A program made the translations under genes and the position numbers. A stretch of 64,000 bases of DNA from Psychrobacter sp. FDAARGOS_221 (GTDB lineage Bacteria; Pseudomonadota; Gammaproteobacteria; Pseudomonadales; Moraxellaceae). Numbering within the stretch: the stretch's first letter is position 1; every line of letters begins with the position of its first letter. The DNA lies in NCBI RefSeq assembly GCF_002313155.2, contig NZ_NWFK02000001.1, forward strand, positions 1,984,001 to 2,048,000, written 5' to 3'. Below, in pieces: positions 30,970-39,159 of the stretch. The notes under the pieces are model-generated. The model made no database searches. It saw only the letters and a program-made list of their open reading frames with translations, and had not been told where the DNA came from.

Positions 30970-31836
30970 TTGGAAATTGATGCATTACGCTGCTTTATCG
31001 CCGTAGTAGAAACAGGCAGTTATTCTCAGGCTGCTAAGCAAGTACACCGGAGCCAAAGTGCGGTTAGCCAAAAGATGGGTAAGCTCGCTGAACAAACTGG
31101 TAAAGTATTGTTTACGCCGGTAGGCCGATCGCTTGAGTTGACCGAAGAAGGTAAGTTTTTACTCAGTTATGCACGGCATATTATTACCTTGCATGATGAT
31201 GCAATGCGGCAGATGAGCATGAGTAAACAGATCATTAGACCACTACGTTTGGGCTGCCCAGATGATTATGCAGGTAATGTTTTACCTAAAGTTATTGATC
31301 TAATACGTCGCTGTGTGCCTAATTTACCCATTCATGTGACCTGTAATAATTCAACGAATTTGCAGCAGATGCTTGCCAATGGCGATATTGATACTGCCAT
31401 TGTGTCTCGATCTTCGACTAGGGAGGCTGGGCAATATCTAGAGAAAAGTGAAGGTGTTTGGGCTTTTAATGGAGATATCGAGGGGCTGCGGTCACTTTAT
31501 AAAGTTACGAGAGGCGTACCTTTAGTGCTATTTGAGCAAAGCTGCGCATTTCACCATGCCGCTGTGCAAGGCTTAAGTCAGCTAAATATAAACAGTCATA
31601 TTGTGTGTAGTACCAATAGCGTGGGCGCGATTAAAGGTTTAGTGATGGCAGGGCAAGGGGTTACCGTGGTAGCAGACAGTAGTTTGGGAGAGATGACAGT
31701 GCTGAATAATGAAAATAATCCACTGCCATTTAAGTTGTCCAAGTTACCCAGTGTGATTATTGAGATGGTCATAGCTGCAAACGCCCATCCAAATTTTGGA
31801 CGGGCGCAGTTGAATGAGATATGCTCGAAGTATTAG
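30970..31836 (+). CDS. LysR-family transcriptional regulator
   Basis: 288 residues. N-terminal winged helix-turn-helix (LRCFIAVVETGSYSQAAKQV followed by SQSAVSQKMGKLAEQTG) and a LysR effector domain (CPDDYAGNVLPKVIDLIRR, GLVMAGQGVTVVADSS). The start is TTG at 30970, preceded by AAGGAT at good spacing; it gives the normal LysR N-terminus. Divergent from the GST gene with a 203-bp shared region, a typical regulator-target arrangement. The last 15 residues (AHPNFGRAQLNEICS) are encoded by the 36-bp repeat, so the C-terminus may have been altered by recombination. Confidence 0.9.
   Translation: MEIDALRCFIAVVETGSYSQAAKQVHRSQSAVSQKMGKLAEQTGKVLFTPVGRSLELTEEGKFLLSYARHIITLHDDAMRQMSMSKQIIRPLRLGCPDDYAGNVLPKVIDLIRRCVPNLPIHVTCNNSTNLQQMLANGDIDTAIVSRSSTREAGQYLEKSEGVWAFNGDIEGLRSLYKVTRGVPLVLFEQSCAFHHAAVQGLSQLNINSHIVCSTNSVGAIKGLVMAGQGVTVVADSSLGEMTVLNNENNPLPFKLSKLPSVIIEMVIAANAHPNFGRAQLNEICSKY
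31783..31818. repeat. 36-bp direct repeat, copy 2 (inside the LysR gene)
   Basis: Identical to 29946-29981. Here it is part of the LysR coding sequence near the stop codon. Confidence 0.9.
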
Positions 31837-31861
31837 TTAATTAAGCAGACTTCTTACTGTG

Positions 31862-32545
31862 TTACTTTTTAGCAGGTGGTACAAACCCATCTGCTTCAAA
31901 GCCCACTTTTACATGAGTACTGTCACAAAATGGCTTATGTGCTGAATGACCACAGCGGCACAGATGCACCTCAGTATCACGAGTAATAGTACGACCTGTA
32001 CCGGTTACTACTTCGACATTACCGTAAATGAAGTTTGGACCATTTTTCATAGGTTCAATACGCAGCTCACCGCCACTGGCATCTTTGACTTCTGGCAATT
32101 TGATTTCAACGGATGCCGGTTCGCCAGTTGCTTCAAAGTTAATGTCTTTATGACTGCCATCGCAAAACGGCTTTTGCTTAGAGTGACCGCAGCGGCATAA
32201 CACCATGCGTGTGCCATTATCCTCGCCTTGCACACTGTGCTTGGCATGGATATAAGACGGCCCATTTTCAGTGACGCGAATGGTATTCACTTTGGGTGCG
32301 GTTTCCATCGGTGTGCCATCAGGATGATACACTTGAATCGCGCCAGAAGGGCAGTTATGAGCGATTTCTAACAGCTCATCTGGAGAGGCATTTTCGGGAT
32401 GAATCCATTCACCGTCGACATTGGGCACAAACACATCTGGGCGACCTAACACACAGTTGCGTGAGTGAATGCAGCGATTGCTATCAAAAGTAACCGTTGC
32501 ATCGTCAGTTTTGACCACTTCTATATTGTTATTAGTATTGTCCAT
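31862..32545 (-). CDS. CDGSH iron-sulfur protein with ferredoxin-like N-terminal domain
   Basis: 227 residues with three predicted metal-cluster sites. Residues 20-70 form a divergent mono-cluster ferredoxin-like domain with Cys25, Cys31 and Cys65 (RCIHSRNC, NCPSGAI). Two CDGSH domains follow: Cys117, Cys119, Cys128, His132 (CRCGHSKQKPFCDGSH) and Cys196, Cys198, Cys207, His211 (CRCGHSAHKPFCDSTH, where the usual Gly is Ser). CDGSH proteins bind redox-active 2Fe-2S clusters with 3Cys-1His ligation. Role probably electron or cluster transfer in redox or iron/sulfur stress; exact function unknown. AGGAG precedes the ATG. Confidence 0.9.
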   Translation of the reverse strand: MDNTNNNIEVVKTDDATVTFDSNRCIHSRNCVLGRPDVFVPNVDGEWIHPENASPDELLEIAHNCPSGAIQVYHPDGTPMETAPKVNTIRVTENGPSYIHAKHSVQGEDNGTRMVLCRCGHSKQKPFCDGSHKDINFEATGEPASVEIKLPEVKDASGGELRIEPMKNGPNFIYGNVEVVTGTGRTITRDTEVHLCRCGHSAHKPFCDSTHVKVGFEADGFVPPAKK

Positions 32546-32665
32546 TGGAGCTCCTATTGGCTTGCCAAGGTCAGATGCCTTGGCTGGCTAGATAGTAGAG
32601 TTAAAGATGACTGAGCTCTATCGCTTTGTCTATCCATGAGTTAGCTTGAGTTAGGACCTAGGTTG

Positions 32666-33472
32666 TTATTGATACAGGTTTTGTAAAAAGTCTAAGTAGC
32701 GATTCCATGAGCGCTGGTCGGCAGTGGCATCATATTGATCACCATCAAACTCTGTAAAGGCATGTTTTGCACCGCTATACAGGGTCATTTCATGTGGAAT
32801 ATTTGCCGCCTCTAGCTCTTTATTTAATTCAATAAACTGATCGACTGGCACTACATGGTCGGCTGAGCCGTGGAATAATAAAATCTGACCTTTGGTATTG
32901 CTGTAGTCTTGATGCGCTGGTGTTTTTAAGCCACCATGAAACGGCACAAACGCTTTTTGAGGAAAGCCTGAACGCGCCAACTCAAGAGCAACTTCACCAC
33001 CAAAACAATAACCCATGGTCACACCATCTTGGACGTTATTGCCTTCAGCTTGAGCAGTATTTAACGCGCCTTGTAGCAGCTGACGCATCTTGTTTCGGTT
33101 ATTAGCCAAATCCATCGTCAACTTCATTTTCTCATCTTCGGTTTGCGGGTGTACGCCTTTACCAAACATATCTGCTGCAAACACGTTATAGCCTTGCTCT
33201 GCCAACATATCAGCACGTTTGCGCTCATAATCAGTCACCCCATCCCAATCATGAATCATTAAGATGAACGGTGCGTTAGGCTTATCGGCTTTGGCGTAAT
33301 ATCCCTCATAAGCCTGATTATCGACGTTATAAGTGATATTTTTAGTGGTAATCGCTGAAGCCGCTTGGCTAGCGCCCAAAGTTAATAACCCGATTGAGGC
33401 ACCAACCAGTAGTGATTTGTATTGTGTTTTAAGGGCTTTTATAGACCAGTCTTTGATTAACAATGATATCAT
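32666..33472 (-). CDS. Dienelactone hydrolase family protein, probably exported
   Basis: 268 residues. The N-terminal region (KSLLVGASIGLLTLGASQAASA) looks like a signal peptide with cleavage after ASA, so it is probably periplasmic. The mature part is a DLH-type alpha/beta-hydrolase: MIHDWDGV, AADMFGKGVHP, nucleophile Cys in GYCFGGEVALELA, Asp in HGSADHVVP and His in SGAKHAFTEF. The Cys-Asp-His triad is complete. Substrate unknown; a catabolic dienelactone role is not supported by neighbours. AAGGA precedes the ATG. Confidence 0.88.
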   Translation of the reverse strand: MISLLIKDWSIKALKTQYKSLLVGASIGLLTLGASQAASAITTKNITYNVDNQAYEGYYAKADKPNAPFILMIHDWDGVTDYERKRADMLAEQGYNVFAADMFGKGVHPQTEDEKMKLTMDLANNRNKMRQLLQGALNTAQAEGNNVQDGVTMGYCFGGEVALELARSGFPQKAFVPFHGGLKTPAHQDYSNTKGQILLFHGSADHVVPVDQFIELNKELEAANIPHEMTLYSGAKHAFTEFDGDQYDATADQRSWNRYLDFLQNLYQ

Positions 33473-33552
33473 ATTTCCTTAATTTTCTTGTTTTATACAG
33501 TATCAACAAAAGGGGTGACGATTAGGCTTAGACACACGTCGGCTGCAAGGGA

Positions 33553-33885
33553 CTAGTCGTCTAATTTATCCATCTTTTTGGCGGCTTCATATAAACCGTT
33601 TGAGCGGTTACCGGTACGGCAGAACATTAAGATAGGCTGCTCAGCTTGATTAAAGTAGTCGGCAAACTCTTCAACATGCTGGATGTTTAGCTCATTACCG
33701 GCAAATGAGATTTCTTTATAAGCCAAGCCAGCTTTTTTGGCAGCAGCTTCAATGTCAGCGCTGGTTGGCTGATCAGGTGCTTCGCCATCTGGACGGTTAT
33801 TGATAATGGTTTTAAAGCCTTGGTCCGCGATTTCTTGAACTTGTTCTGGTGTGATTTGACCGGCAAAGCTTACTTGATGTGACAT
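33553..33885 (-). CDS. TIGR01244/DUF442 family phosphatase- or sulfurtransferase-like protein
   Basis: 110 residues. DUF442 pattern: SFAGQITPEQVQEIADQGFK, TIINNRPDGEAPDQP and the active-site loop MFCRTGNRS (Cys-x2-Gly-x-Arg), which resembles a rhodanese or tyrosine-phosphatase loop. In other bacteria this domain is fused to or encoded beside persulfide dioxygenase in sulfide-detoxification operons. AGGAG precedes the ATG. A divergent paralogue lies immediately upstream. Confidence 0.88.
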   Translation of the reverse strand: MSHQVSFAGQITPEQVQEIADQGFKTIINNRPDGEAPDQPTSADIEAAAKKAGLAYKEISFAGNELNIQHVEEFADYFNQAEQPILMFCRTGNRSNGLYEAAKKMDKLDD

Positions 33886-33980
33886 AAAAGCTCCTATTGG
33901 AATGTTAATTTTAAAGGGGTGAATGTTGTGTTTTAAATATTTTTTAGCTGTTTAATATTAATATCATTATTAATAATAAA

Positions 33981-34307
33981 TTATAGTAGCCCTTGCATCA
34001 AAGCACTTTGGTAAAGTAACTTAGCGCGCGCCCCTGAGCCGCAAAACAGCATAATAGGCTTAGGTAATTGCTGATAGTGCTGGGCAAATAAGATCACAGT
34101 CTCAGCGCTTAGTCGCTCCTCATCATAAGGAATATAGGCGTACGCTAAGTTGGCCTGCTGGGCCGCGATGCTCAGCGTCTCACTTGTCGGCTGGTCAATG
34201 GTTTCATTATCAGGCCGGATATTAATCAGTGAGCGATAGCCAAAGTCAGCCAGTTTTTGGCATTGATAGGGATAGACTTGCTTATAAATCGTTAATGTAT
34301 CACTCAT
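33981..34307 (-). CDS. Second DUF442 family protein, divergent paralogue
   Basis: 108 residues from ATG 34307 (MSDTLTIYKQVYPYQ). The frame extends to 34370, but that part gives a non-homologous hydrophobic leader. It shares SLINIRPDNETIDQPTS and LFCGSGARAKLL with the neighbouring protein; the loop is C-G-S-G-A-R, keeping Cys, Gly and Arg but losing the flanking basic residues. It lies between SulP and the first DUF442 gene on the same strand. Probably arose by duplication; may have altered activity. Confidence 0.75.
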   Translation of the reverse strand: MSDTLTIYKQVYPYQCQKLADFGYRSLINIRPDNETIDQPTSETLSIAAQQANLAYAYIPYDEERLSAETVILFAQHYQQLPKPIMLFCGSGARAKLLYQSALMQGLL

Positions 34308-34463
34308 AAGTATGAAAAATGGCCTTATTTTATGTCGTAAATTTATGTGGTAAAAAAGTAAAAACAGCAATGGCTAAAGCGATTGATGAGTGGCTGCTGA
34401 CAACCGCTGACAATAGTGTGACTTGTGATGGGGTGCGACTGTTATTACGAGCACCACGCACTA

Positions 34464-36227
34464 TTAGACAAATTCAGTGGTCTGTATCTTAGGATACTGG
34501 TCATTATTGGGATCGTCATCGGTTAATAACTCGACCGCTTGTACCGTACTCAAAAATACTCGCCCTGATAGCTCTGTAATCACAGGCGTGCTTTTAATAA
34601 TATCCATCACCGGGCCTTTAATAACGCTAAAATGTAGCCGCTTTTGTTGCGCCATCAGCTCTCTATTTAGCATCGTCAGCATCTCTTGAGCGGTGAGATC
34701 AATGTGGTTAACCGCCGACATCATTAATACCAAATTAGTGGCTTTTGGATATCTGTTTAAAGCCCCTTGAATCTGAAGATGCACAGACTCGCTATTACCA
34801 AAAAATAAGCTTTCATCGACCCGCATAATCAGTAGATTATCATAAGTAATCACATCGTGACGATTTATATTACGAAAGTGTTCAGTGCCAGCCAGTCGGC
34901 CAACCACTGCAATATGAGGCTGACTAGACTGCCAGATGAGTCCTGCAAAAGAGGTGATAATACCGATGACCAAGCCAATATTTAGCCCAAATATCATAAC
35001 ACCCAAAAATGTGGCGCCATAATTCATCGCATCTAAGCGGTCTGTGCGCAGCGCAGTCTTTAAGGTGTCTAAATCAATCAGGCTGATAATCGACGCCATA
35101 ATCATCGCGCCAAGTAACGCATAGGGCAGCGGGGCAAGACTGCGGTTTAACACCAGCAAAGCCGCTATCATCACTCCAACGGTGATAATGCTGGCCAGCG
35201 GTGTACGCGCGCCTGAGTCGACATTAATTGCGGTACGTGAAAAGCCGCCAGCAACCGGAAAGCTTTGGCTAAAGCCGCCCGCTATATTGGCCAATCCCAA
35301 GCCTCTTAGCTCGTCATTGGGCTCAAACTTCTCGCCGCGCATTCTGGCGTATGTACTGGCAACCGAACAGCTTGAAACGAAGGCAATCAGCGCAATAAGC
35401 CCAGCTCTGGGTAACAAGGTGATGATCTGTGACGGAGAGTCGAGCAGTGGTAATGTCAGCTGGGGTAGGCCATACGGTATCTCGCCTATCACCCTAATGC
35501 CATAATCGGACCAATTGCCTAAGTGGCTGGCGATGATAGCAATGATAACCACAATCAGAGGGAACAAACGCCCTGCCCATTTTGCAGCACTGTCGGGCAG
35601 CCAAGATTGCCACAACAGCTTACTGGCATAGCGATTTAACAAAAATAAGGCCAAAGTCACACCGCCAATGATTAAGGTAGGCGGATGCAAGGTATGCGCG
35701 TTGGTCACCAGTGAGTTAAGGGCGTTGGGTAGGGTGTTGCTAGAGACATTAATACCGGTTAAATACTTAGTTTGGCTAATAAAGATCAATACAGCGGCCG
35801 CACTGACAAAGCCGGCTGAGACCCCACGACTGATAAAGTGCATGATCCAGCCCAGCTTTAAGCGCCCAGCACCCCATAAGATAAGACCGACCATCAATGC
35901 CAGCAAGCTGGCTAACATTGCATATTGGGTGGTGCCTTCTTCTGCCAGGCCATGTAAGCCGCCGGCGGTCATAATGGCGGTAATTGCGACTGCACCCACT
36001 GCTTGAACATTGCTTGAGCCAATCCAGGCATAGGCCAATACCGGCACAATTGAGGAGTAAATACCATAAACCGGAGGCAGCCCAGCCAGTACCGCATAGC
36101 CTAGACTTTGCGGTATCACTAACACGCCGACTACCAAGCCAGCGATAACATCAGCCGGTAATGACTTGGCAGGATAAGGTGTCAACCAGCGGGGTATAAG
36201 TAGAGACAATGAACGAGACATAGGCAT
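34464..36227 (-). CDS. SulP family inorganic anion transporter with STAS domain
   Basis: 587 residues. The membrane domain begins with ADVIAGLVVGVLVIPQSLGYAVLAGLPPVYGIYSS, the SulP signature region, and about 10-14 helices follow. A C-terminal STAS domain (about 450-560) contains NLVLMMSAVNHIDLTAQEML, where Ser/Asp sit in the regulatory loop. SulP proteins carry sulfate, bicarbonate or other anions; this one cannot be assigned by sequence, though the DUF442 neighbours favour a sulfur anion. Start ATG 36227, with a second ATG two codons later. Confidence 0.92.
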   Translation of the reverse strand: MPMSRSLSLLIPRWLTPYPAKSLPADVIAGLVVGVLVIPQSLGYAVLAGLPPVYGIYSSIVPVLAYAWIGSSNVQAVGAVAITAIMTAGGLHGLAEEGTTQYAMLASLLALMVGLILWGAGRLKLGWIMHFISRGVSAGFVSAAAVLIFISQTKYLTGINVSSNTLPNALNSLVTNAHTLHPPTLIIGGVTLALFLLNRYASKLLWQSWLPDSAAKWAGRLFPLIVVIIAIIASHLGNWSDYGIRVIGEIPYGLPQLTLPLLDSPSQIITLLPRAGLIALIAFVSSCSVASTYARMRGEKFEPNDELRGLGLANIAGGFSQSFPVAGGFSRTAINVDSGARTPLASIITVGVMIAALLVLNRSLAPLPYALLGAMIMASIISLIDLDTLKTALRTDRLDAMNYGATFLGVMIFGLNIGLVIGIITSFAGLIWQSSQPHIAVVGRLAGTEHFRNINRHDVITYDNLLIMRVDESLFFGNSESVHLQIQGALNRYPKATNLVLMMSAVNHIDLTAQEMLTMLNRELMAQQKRLHFSVIKGPVMDIIKSTPVITELSGRVFLSTVQAVELLTDDDPNNDQYPKIQTTEFV

Positions 36228-36569
36228 TACAATACCATTACTATGTGAAGCGGTGACAATACTATGTGGAGCAGTGAAAATGAAACCATTAAACAGATAC
36301 CTATTCTATCAGTATTTGAGCCAGTAATAAGTTATTACCTTGCAACCAATTAGGCGGTGTGGATATATTTTCGATTGAATAGATAAAACACAATGGTTAA
36401 TAAAACCATAACCAAATAGGACAGTACCAACTTGATATCAGCGCTACTGTAACCATTAATTAAGTATTAGAAGAATAAATATCGAAACAACTTGCAGCGT
36501 AATAAACAGACATCGCAATAACAACAACGATTTTAATCTGTATTTTTCAATTACCCTAAGGACTTTATT
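36228..36569. other. Divergent intergenic region between the SulP gene and trxC
   Basis: 342 bp without a gene. It holds an imperfect tandem repeat at 36241-36280 (CTATGTGAAGCGGTGACAATA, then CTATGTGGAGCAGTGAAAA). Promoters for both genes are expected here but were not identified. Confidence 0.5.
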
Positions 36570-37004
36570 ATGACAACTGAATCTGTTCACCTAGTTTGCC
36601 CAAACTGTGCGGCAACCAACCGCATTCCTCAAGCGCGTCTAACCGAATCGCCAAAGTGTGGTAAATGTCAGCATCAGCTACTGACTGCTAAGCCAGTGAT
36701 GCTAACGGACCAAACTGCGCACAAAACCATTCAGAAAAACGATGTGTTAACCATTGTCGATTTCTGGGCGAGCTGGTGTCAGCCGTGTCATATGATGGCG
36801 CCGCAGTTTGAACAAGCGGCAGCACAATTACCGAATGTGGTATTTGCTAAGCTACAAACCGACCAATTTGAGCAAGCCGCTGCACCTTATGGTATTCGCA
36901 GCTTACCGACCATGGTTGCGTTTAAAGGCGGTAAAGAGATTGCCCGTCAATCAGGCGCATTACCTGTGAATCAAATCGTGCAGTGGGTGCAATCATTACA
37001 ATAA
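36570..37004 (+). CDS. trxC: Thioredoxin TrxC (thioredoxin 2)
   Basis: 144 residues. The N-terminal zinc-binding extension has Cys10/Cys13 (CPNC) and Cys30/Cys33 (CGKC), distinguishing TrxC from TrxA. The thioredoxin domain has WASWCQPC (Cys70/Cys73; Gln replaces the usual Gly) and a cis-proline region RSLPTMVAF. A cytoplasmic disulfide reductase linked to oxidative stress and zinc. AAGGA precedes the ATG; a terminator follows. Confidence 0.95.
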   Translation: MTTESVHLVCPNCAATNRIPQARLTESPKCGKCQHQLLTAKPVMLTDQTAHKTIQKNDVLTIVDFWASWCQPCHMMAPQFEQAAAQLPNVVFAKLQTDQFEQAAAPYGIRSLPTMVAFKGGKEIARQSGALPVNQIVQWVQSLQ

Positions 37005-37070
37005 CGACAATAAATAATCAGGTTAGCCGGCTATAGCATCTAGATTGTTTTAGATGACTAGCATTCAAAA

Positions 37071-37103
37071 ACCGCCAATCAGTGAATGATTGGCGGTTTT
37101 TTA
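37071..37103. terminator. Terminator between trxC and anmK
   Basis: Perfect 11-bp stem (ACCGCCAATCA with TGATTGGCGGT), 5-nt loop, then TTTTTT. A-run on the other side also allows use by the converging anmK transcript. Confidence 0.92.
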
Positions 37104-37131
37104 TTAATGATATGGTTCACGCGGTCATAAT

Positions 37132-38472
37132 CTAAGCAAAGCACACTTGGCCTAAAACAACCGCTTTGCTCGCGCCAGTCACCGCAGGCAGGTTGCCAGT
37201 TTCACCCATGATGGTTTGACGTGCCAGCCACGCAAATGCCATCGCTTCTACCCAAGTTGGGGCAATGCCAAAATCTTGACTGGTTAATACGCGCCATTGC
37301 GGCAGTAATTCAGCGATTTGCTTAAGCAGATGACCGTTATAGGCGCCGCCACCACAGACGACTAGCTCGCCTTGTGTCATGTCGAGACGCTCGGCTTCGG
37401 CTTTAATAGCATCAGTCAATGTCTGCGCAGTGAGCATGGTTAGCGTGGCTTGGACGTCGGCAGGGCTAAGCGCTTGTTGCTGTTCGATATCAAGCTCAGC
37501 GATTTGAGCATTGAGCCAGTTTAAGTTGAAGTCTTCACGGCCAGTACTCTTAGGTGTCGGCAGCGTGAAATATTCGTGAGCGAGAAGTTGATCTAACAAG
37601 GCTTGGTTCACCGAGCCAGAACGTGCCCACTGTCCGTCTTTATCATATAACGGTTCAAACTCTGCATTATCAAAGTCGCCTTTGATTGTGCTAACGTGAT
37701 GTTGATACCACGCATCTAGCAAGATGTTGGCAGGGCCAGTGTCATAGCCAGTAACTTGCTCAGCGTCGTTGGCAGGCAAGAGTGTGATATTGGATATACC
37801 GCCTAGATTGACCACGATACGGTGTTTGTCTGAGGCTGATTCGTCGATTGTTGTCGTTGATGCTGTATTGCCAAACTGTGCCAAATGAAATGCAGGAGCA
37901 AGTGGTGCACCTTGGCCACCCACTGCCATATCACGGCGTCTAAAATCTGTGACCACGCTAATACCTGTGCGTTCTGCGATAATATTCGGATCGACAAGCT
38001 GTAAGGTAAAGTTAAGCTTCGGGCGATGGCGTACAGTTTGACCATGACAGCCAATGGCTAAAATTGATTCAGCCGAAATGCCGGATTGTTCTAACAGCTC
38101 ATTGACCACGGTACTGGCAAATTTGGCATACTCACAACTTGCCCAGCCAAACCACTCTAATTCACTGTGTGGTTGTTGCTCTAAGATAGTGTTTTTAACA
38201 GGATGTGCTAAGTCATTGGTACCATTTGGCTGACATAAAGCAAGCAGGGTATCACGCAAATTCTCTGGAAATGCTTTGCTGTGGGTCGCAACTATTTTGT
38301 TGTCTTGAACTTCATCAAATTGGCAAATCACCGCATCCATACCGTCTAGGCTAGTGCCTGACATCATGCCGATATAATAGCCACTGTCGAAGCTATCAAA
38401 TAAGGTTTCAGAAAAAGCCTGTTCAAAATCATCAAAGGTTGGGGTGTCGTTATCGGTCATAGATTGGGTCAT
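37132..38472 (-). CDS. anmK: Anhydro-N-acetylmuramic acid kinase
   Basis: 446 residues, longer than E. coli AnmK (369) because of an acidic N-terminal extension and insertions. It phosphorylates and opens 1,6-anhydro-MurNAc in peptidoglycan recycling. Signatures: YIGMMSGTSLDGMDAVI, IGCHGQTVRHRP, VTDFRRRDMAVGGQGAPLAP, VNLGGISNITLLP, GYDTGPANILLDAW and CGGGAYN. Monocistronic; start at either of two ATGs four codons apart. Confidence 0.95.
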   Translation of the reverse strand: MTQSMTDNDTPTFDDFEQAFSETLFDSFDSGYYIGMMSGTSLDGMDAVICQFDEVQDNKIVATHSKAFPENLRDTLLALCQPNGTNDLAHPVKNTILEQQPHSELEWFGWASCEYAKFASTVVNELLEQSGISAESILAIGCHGQTVRHRPKLNFTLQLVDPNIIAERTGISVVTDFRRRDMAVGGQGAPLAPAFHLAQFGNTASTTTIDESASDKHRIVVNLGGISNITLLPANDAEQVTGYDTGPANILLDAWYQHHVSTIKGDFDNAEFEPLYDKDGQWARSGSVNQALLDQLLAHEYFTLPTPKSTGREDFNLNWLNAQIAELDIEQQQALSPADVQATLTMLTAQTLTDAIKAEAERLDMTQGELVVCGGGAYNGHLLKQIAELLPQWRVLTSQDFGIAPTWVEAMAFAWLARQTIMGETGNLPAVTGASKAVVLGQVCFA

Positions 38473-38584
38473 AAGATAGGTGCCGTGCTTTAAAATGTAA
38501 GTATGCTGATTATAGGCTGATTAACATGAGCTGTAAAAGGGCAGACTGTAATAGGGGTGATACTTGCTCAAAAATTGGTCGTAA

Positions 38585-38620
38585 AAAAGGCTATAAAGAA
38601 ATGATTCTTTATAGCCTTTT
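38585..38620 (-). terminator. Terminator of the pxp/acc cluster
   Basis: 16-bp perfect stem (AAAAGGCTATAAAGAA with its complement), 4-nt loop. On the minus strand it is followed by TTTTTAC, 40 bp after the last gene of the cluster. It separates that cluster from anmK. Confidence 0.88.
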
Positions 38621-38659
38621 AGCTTAATTCAATTAAATTCAGCTAAGAGATACGTTCGC

Positions 38660-39097
38660 TTATTTGAGTTTAATCAACGGCTGACCGTATTCAACGCCAT
38701 CACCGGTTTCGGCTAAGATTTCATCAACCGTACCAGCAATTTTGCTTTCAACAGGCATCAGTTTGCTTAACACATCGATATAGGCCACGGTTTGGCCCAC
38801 TTCGATATTGTCACCTACTTCAACCAAAAGCTCAGGACCACCATCTGGGCTAAATTGTATATAACCCACATAAGGTGCGCTGATGATTGCAGCCGCCGAG
38901 TCAGCTGGTTTATTAGCATTGTCGTTGGCTAGGTTTGACGCTTTGCTGCTTTGAGATGCCGTTTGAGCGGCAGACATAGGTTGGCCAGCCAAACGATTCA
39001 CCACAGTGATCGATTTTGCACCATCAGCCACAGTCACTTGTTGCACGTGACTGCGCTCAACACGTTGTACCAATTTTTCAATAATCTCTATGTCCAT
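38660..39097 (-). CDS. Second biotin carboxyl carrier-like protein (variant biotinylation motif)
   Basis: 145 residues. The N-terminus (IEIIEKLVQRVERSHVQQVTV) and Ala/Ser-rich linker are AccB-like, and residues 72-145 form a biotinyl/lipoyl barrel. The attachment loop reads YIDVLSKLMPVES, so the candidate lysine is Lys112 but the usual E-A-M-K is replaced by V-L-S-K. It may be biotinylated inefficiently, modified differently, or be a non-biotinylated partner. It is the last gene of the accBC-pxp cluster. A GAGG sits before the ATG. The separate canonical AccB at 44559-45062 makes this a divergent second carrier. Confidence 0.82.
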   Translation of the reverse strand: MDIEIIEKLVQRVERSHVQQVTVADGAKSITVVNRLAGQPMSAAQTASQSSKASNLANDNANKPADSAAAIISAPYVGYIQFSPDGGPELLVEVGDNIEVGQTVAYIDVLSKLMPVESKIAGTVDEILAETGDGVEYGQPLIKLK

Positions 39098-39159
39098 TTT
39101 AAAACCTCAAAGCCGATAAACGAAACTGTATAAATTCACTTAATTGTGTAAGCTGGTTG

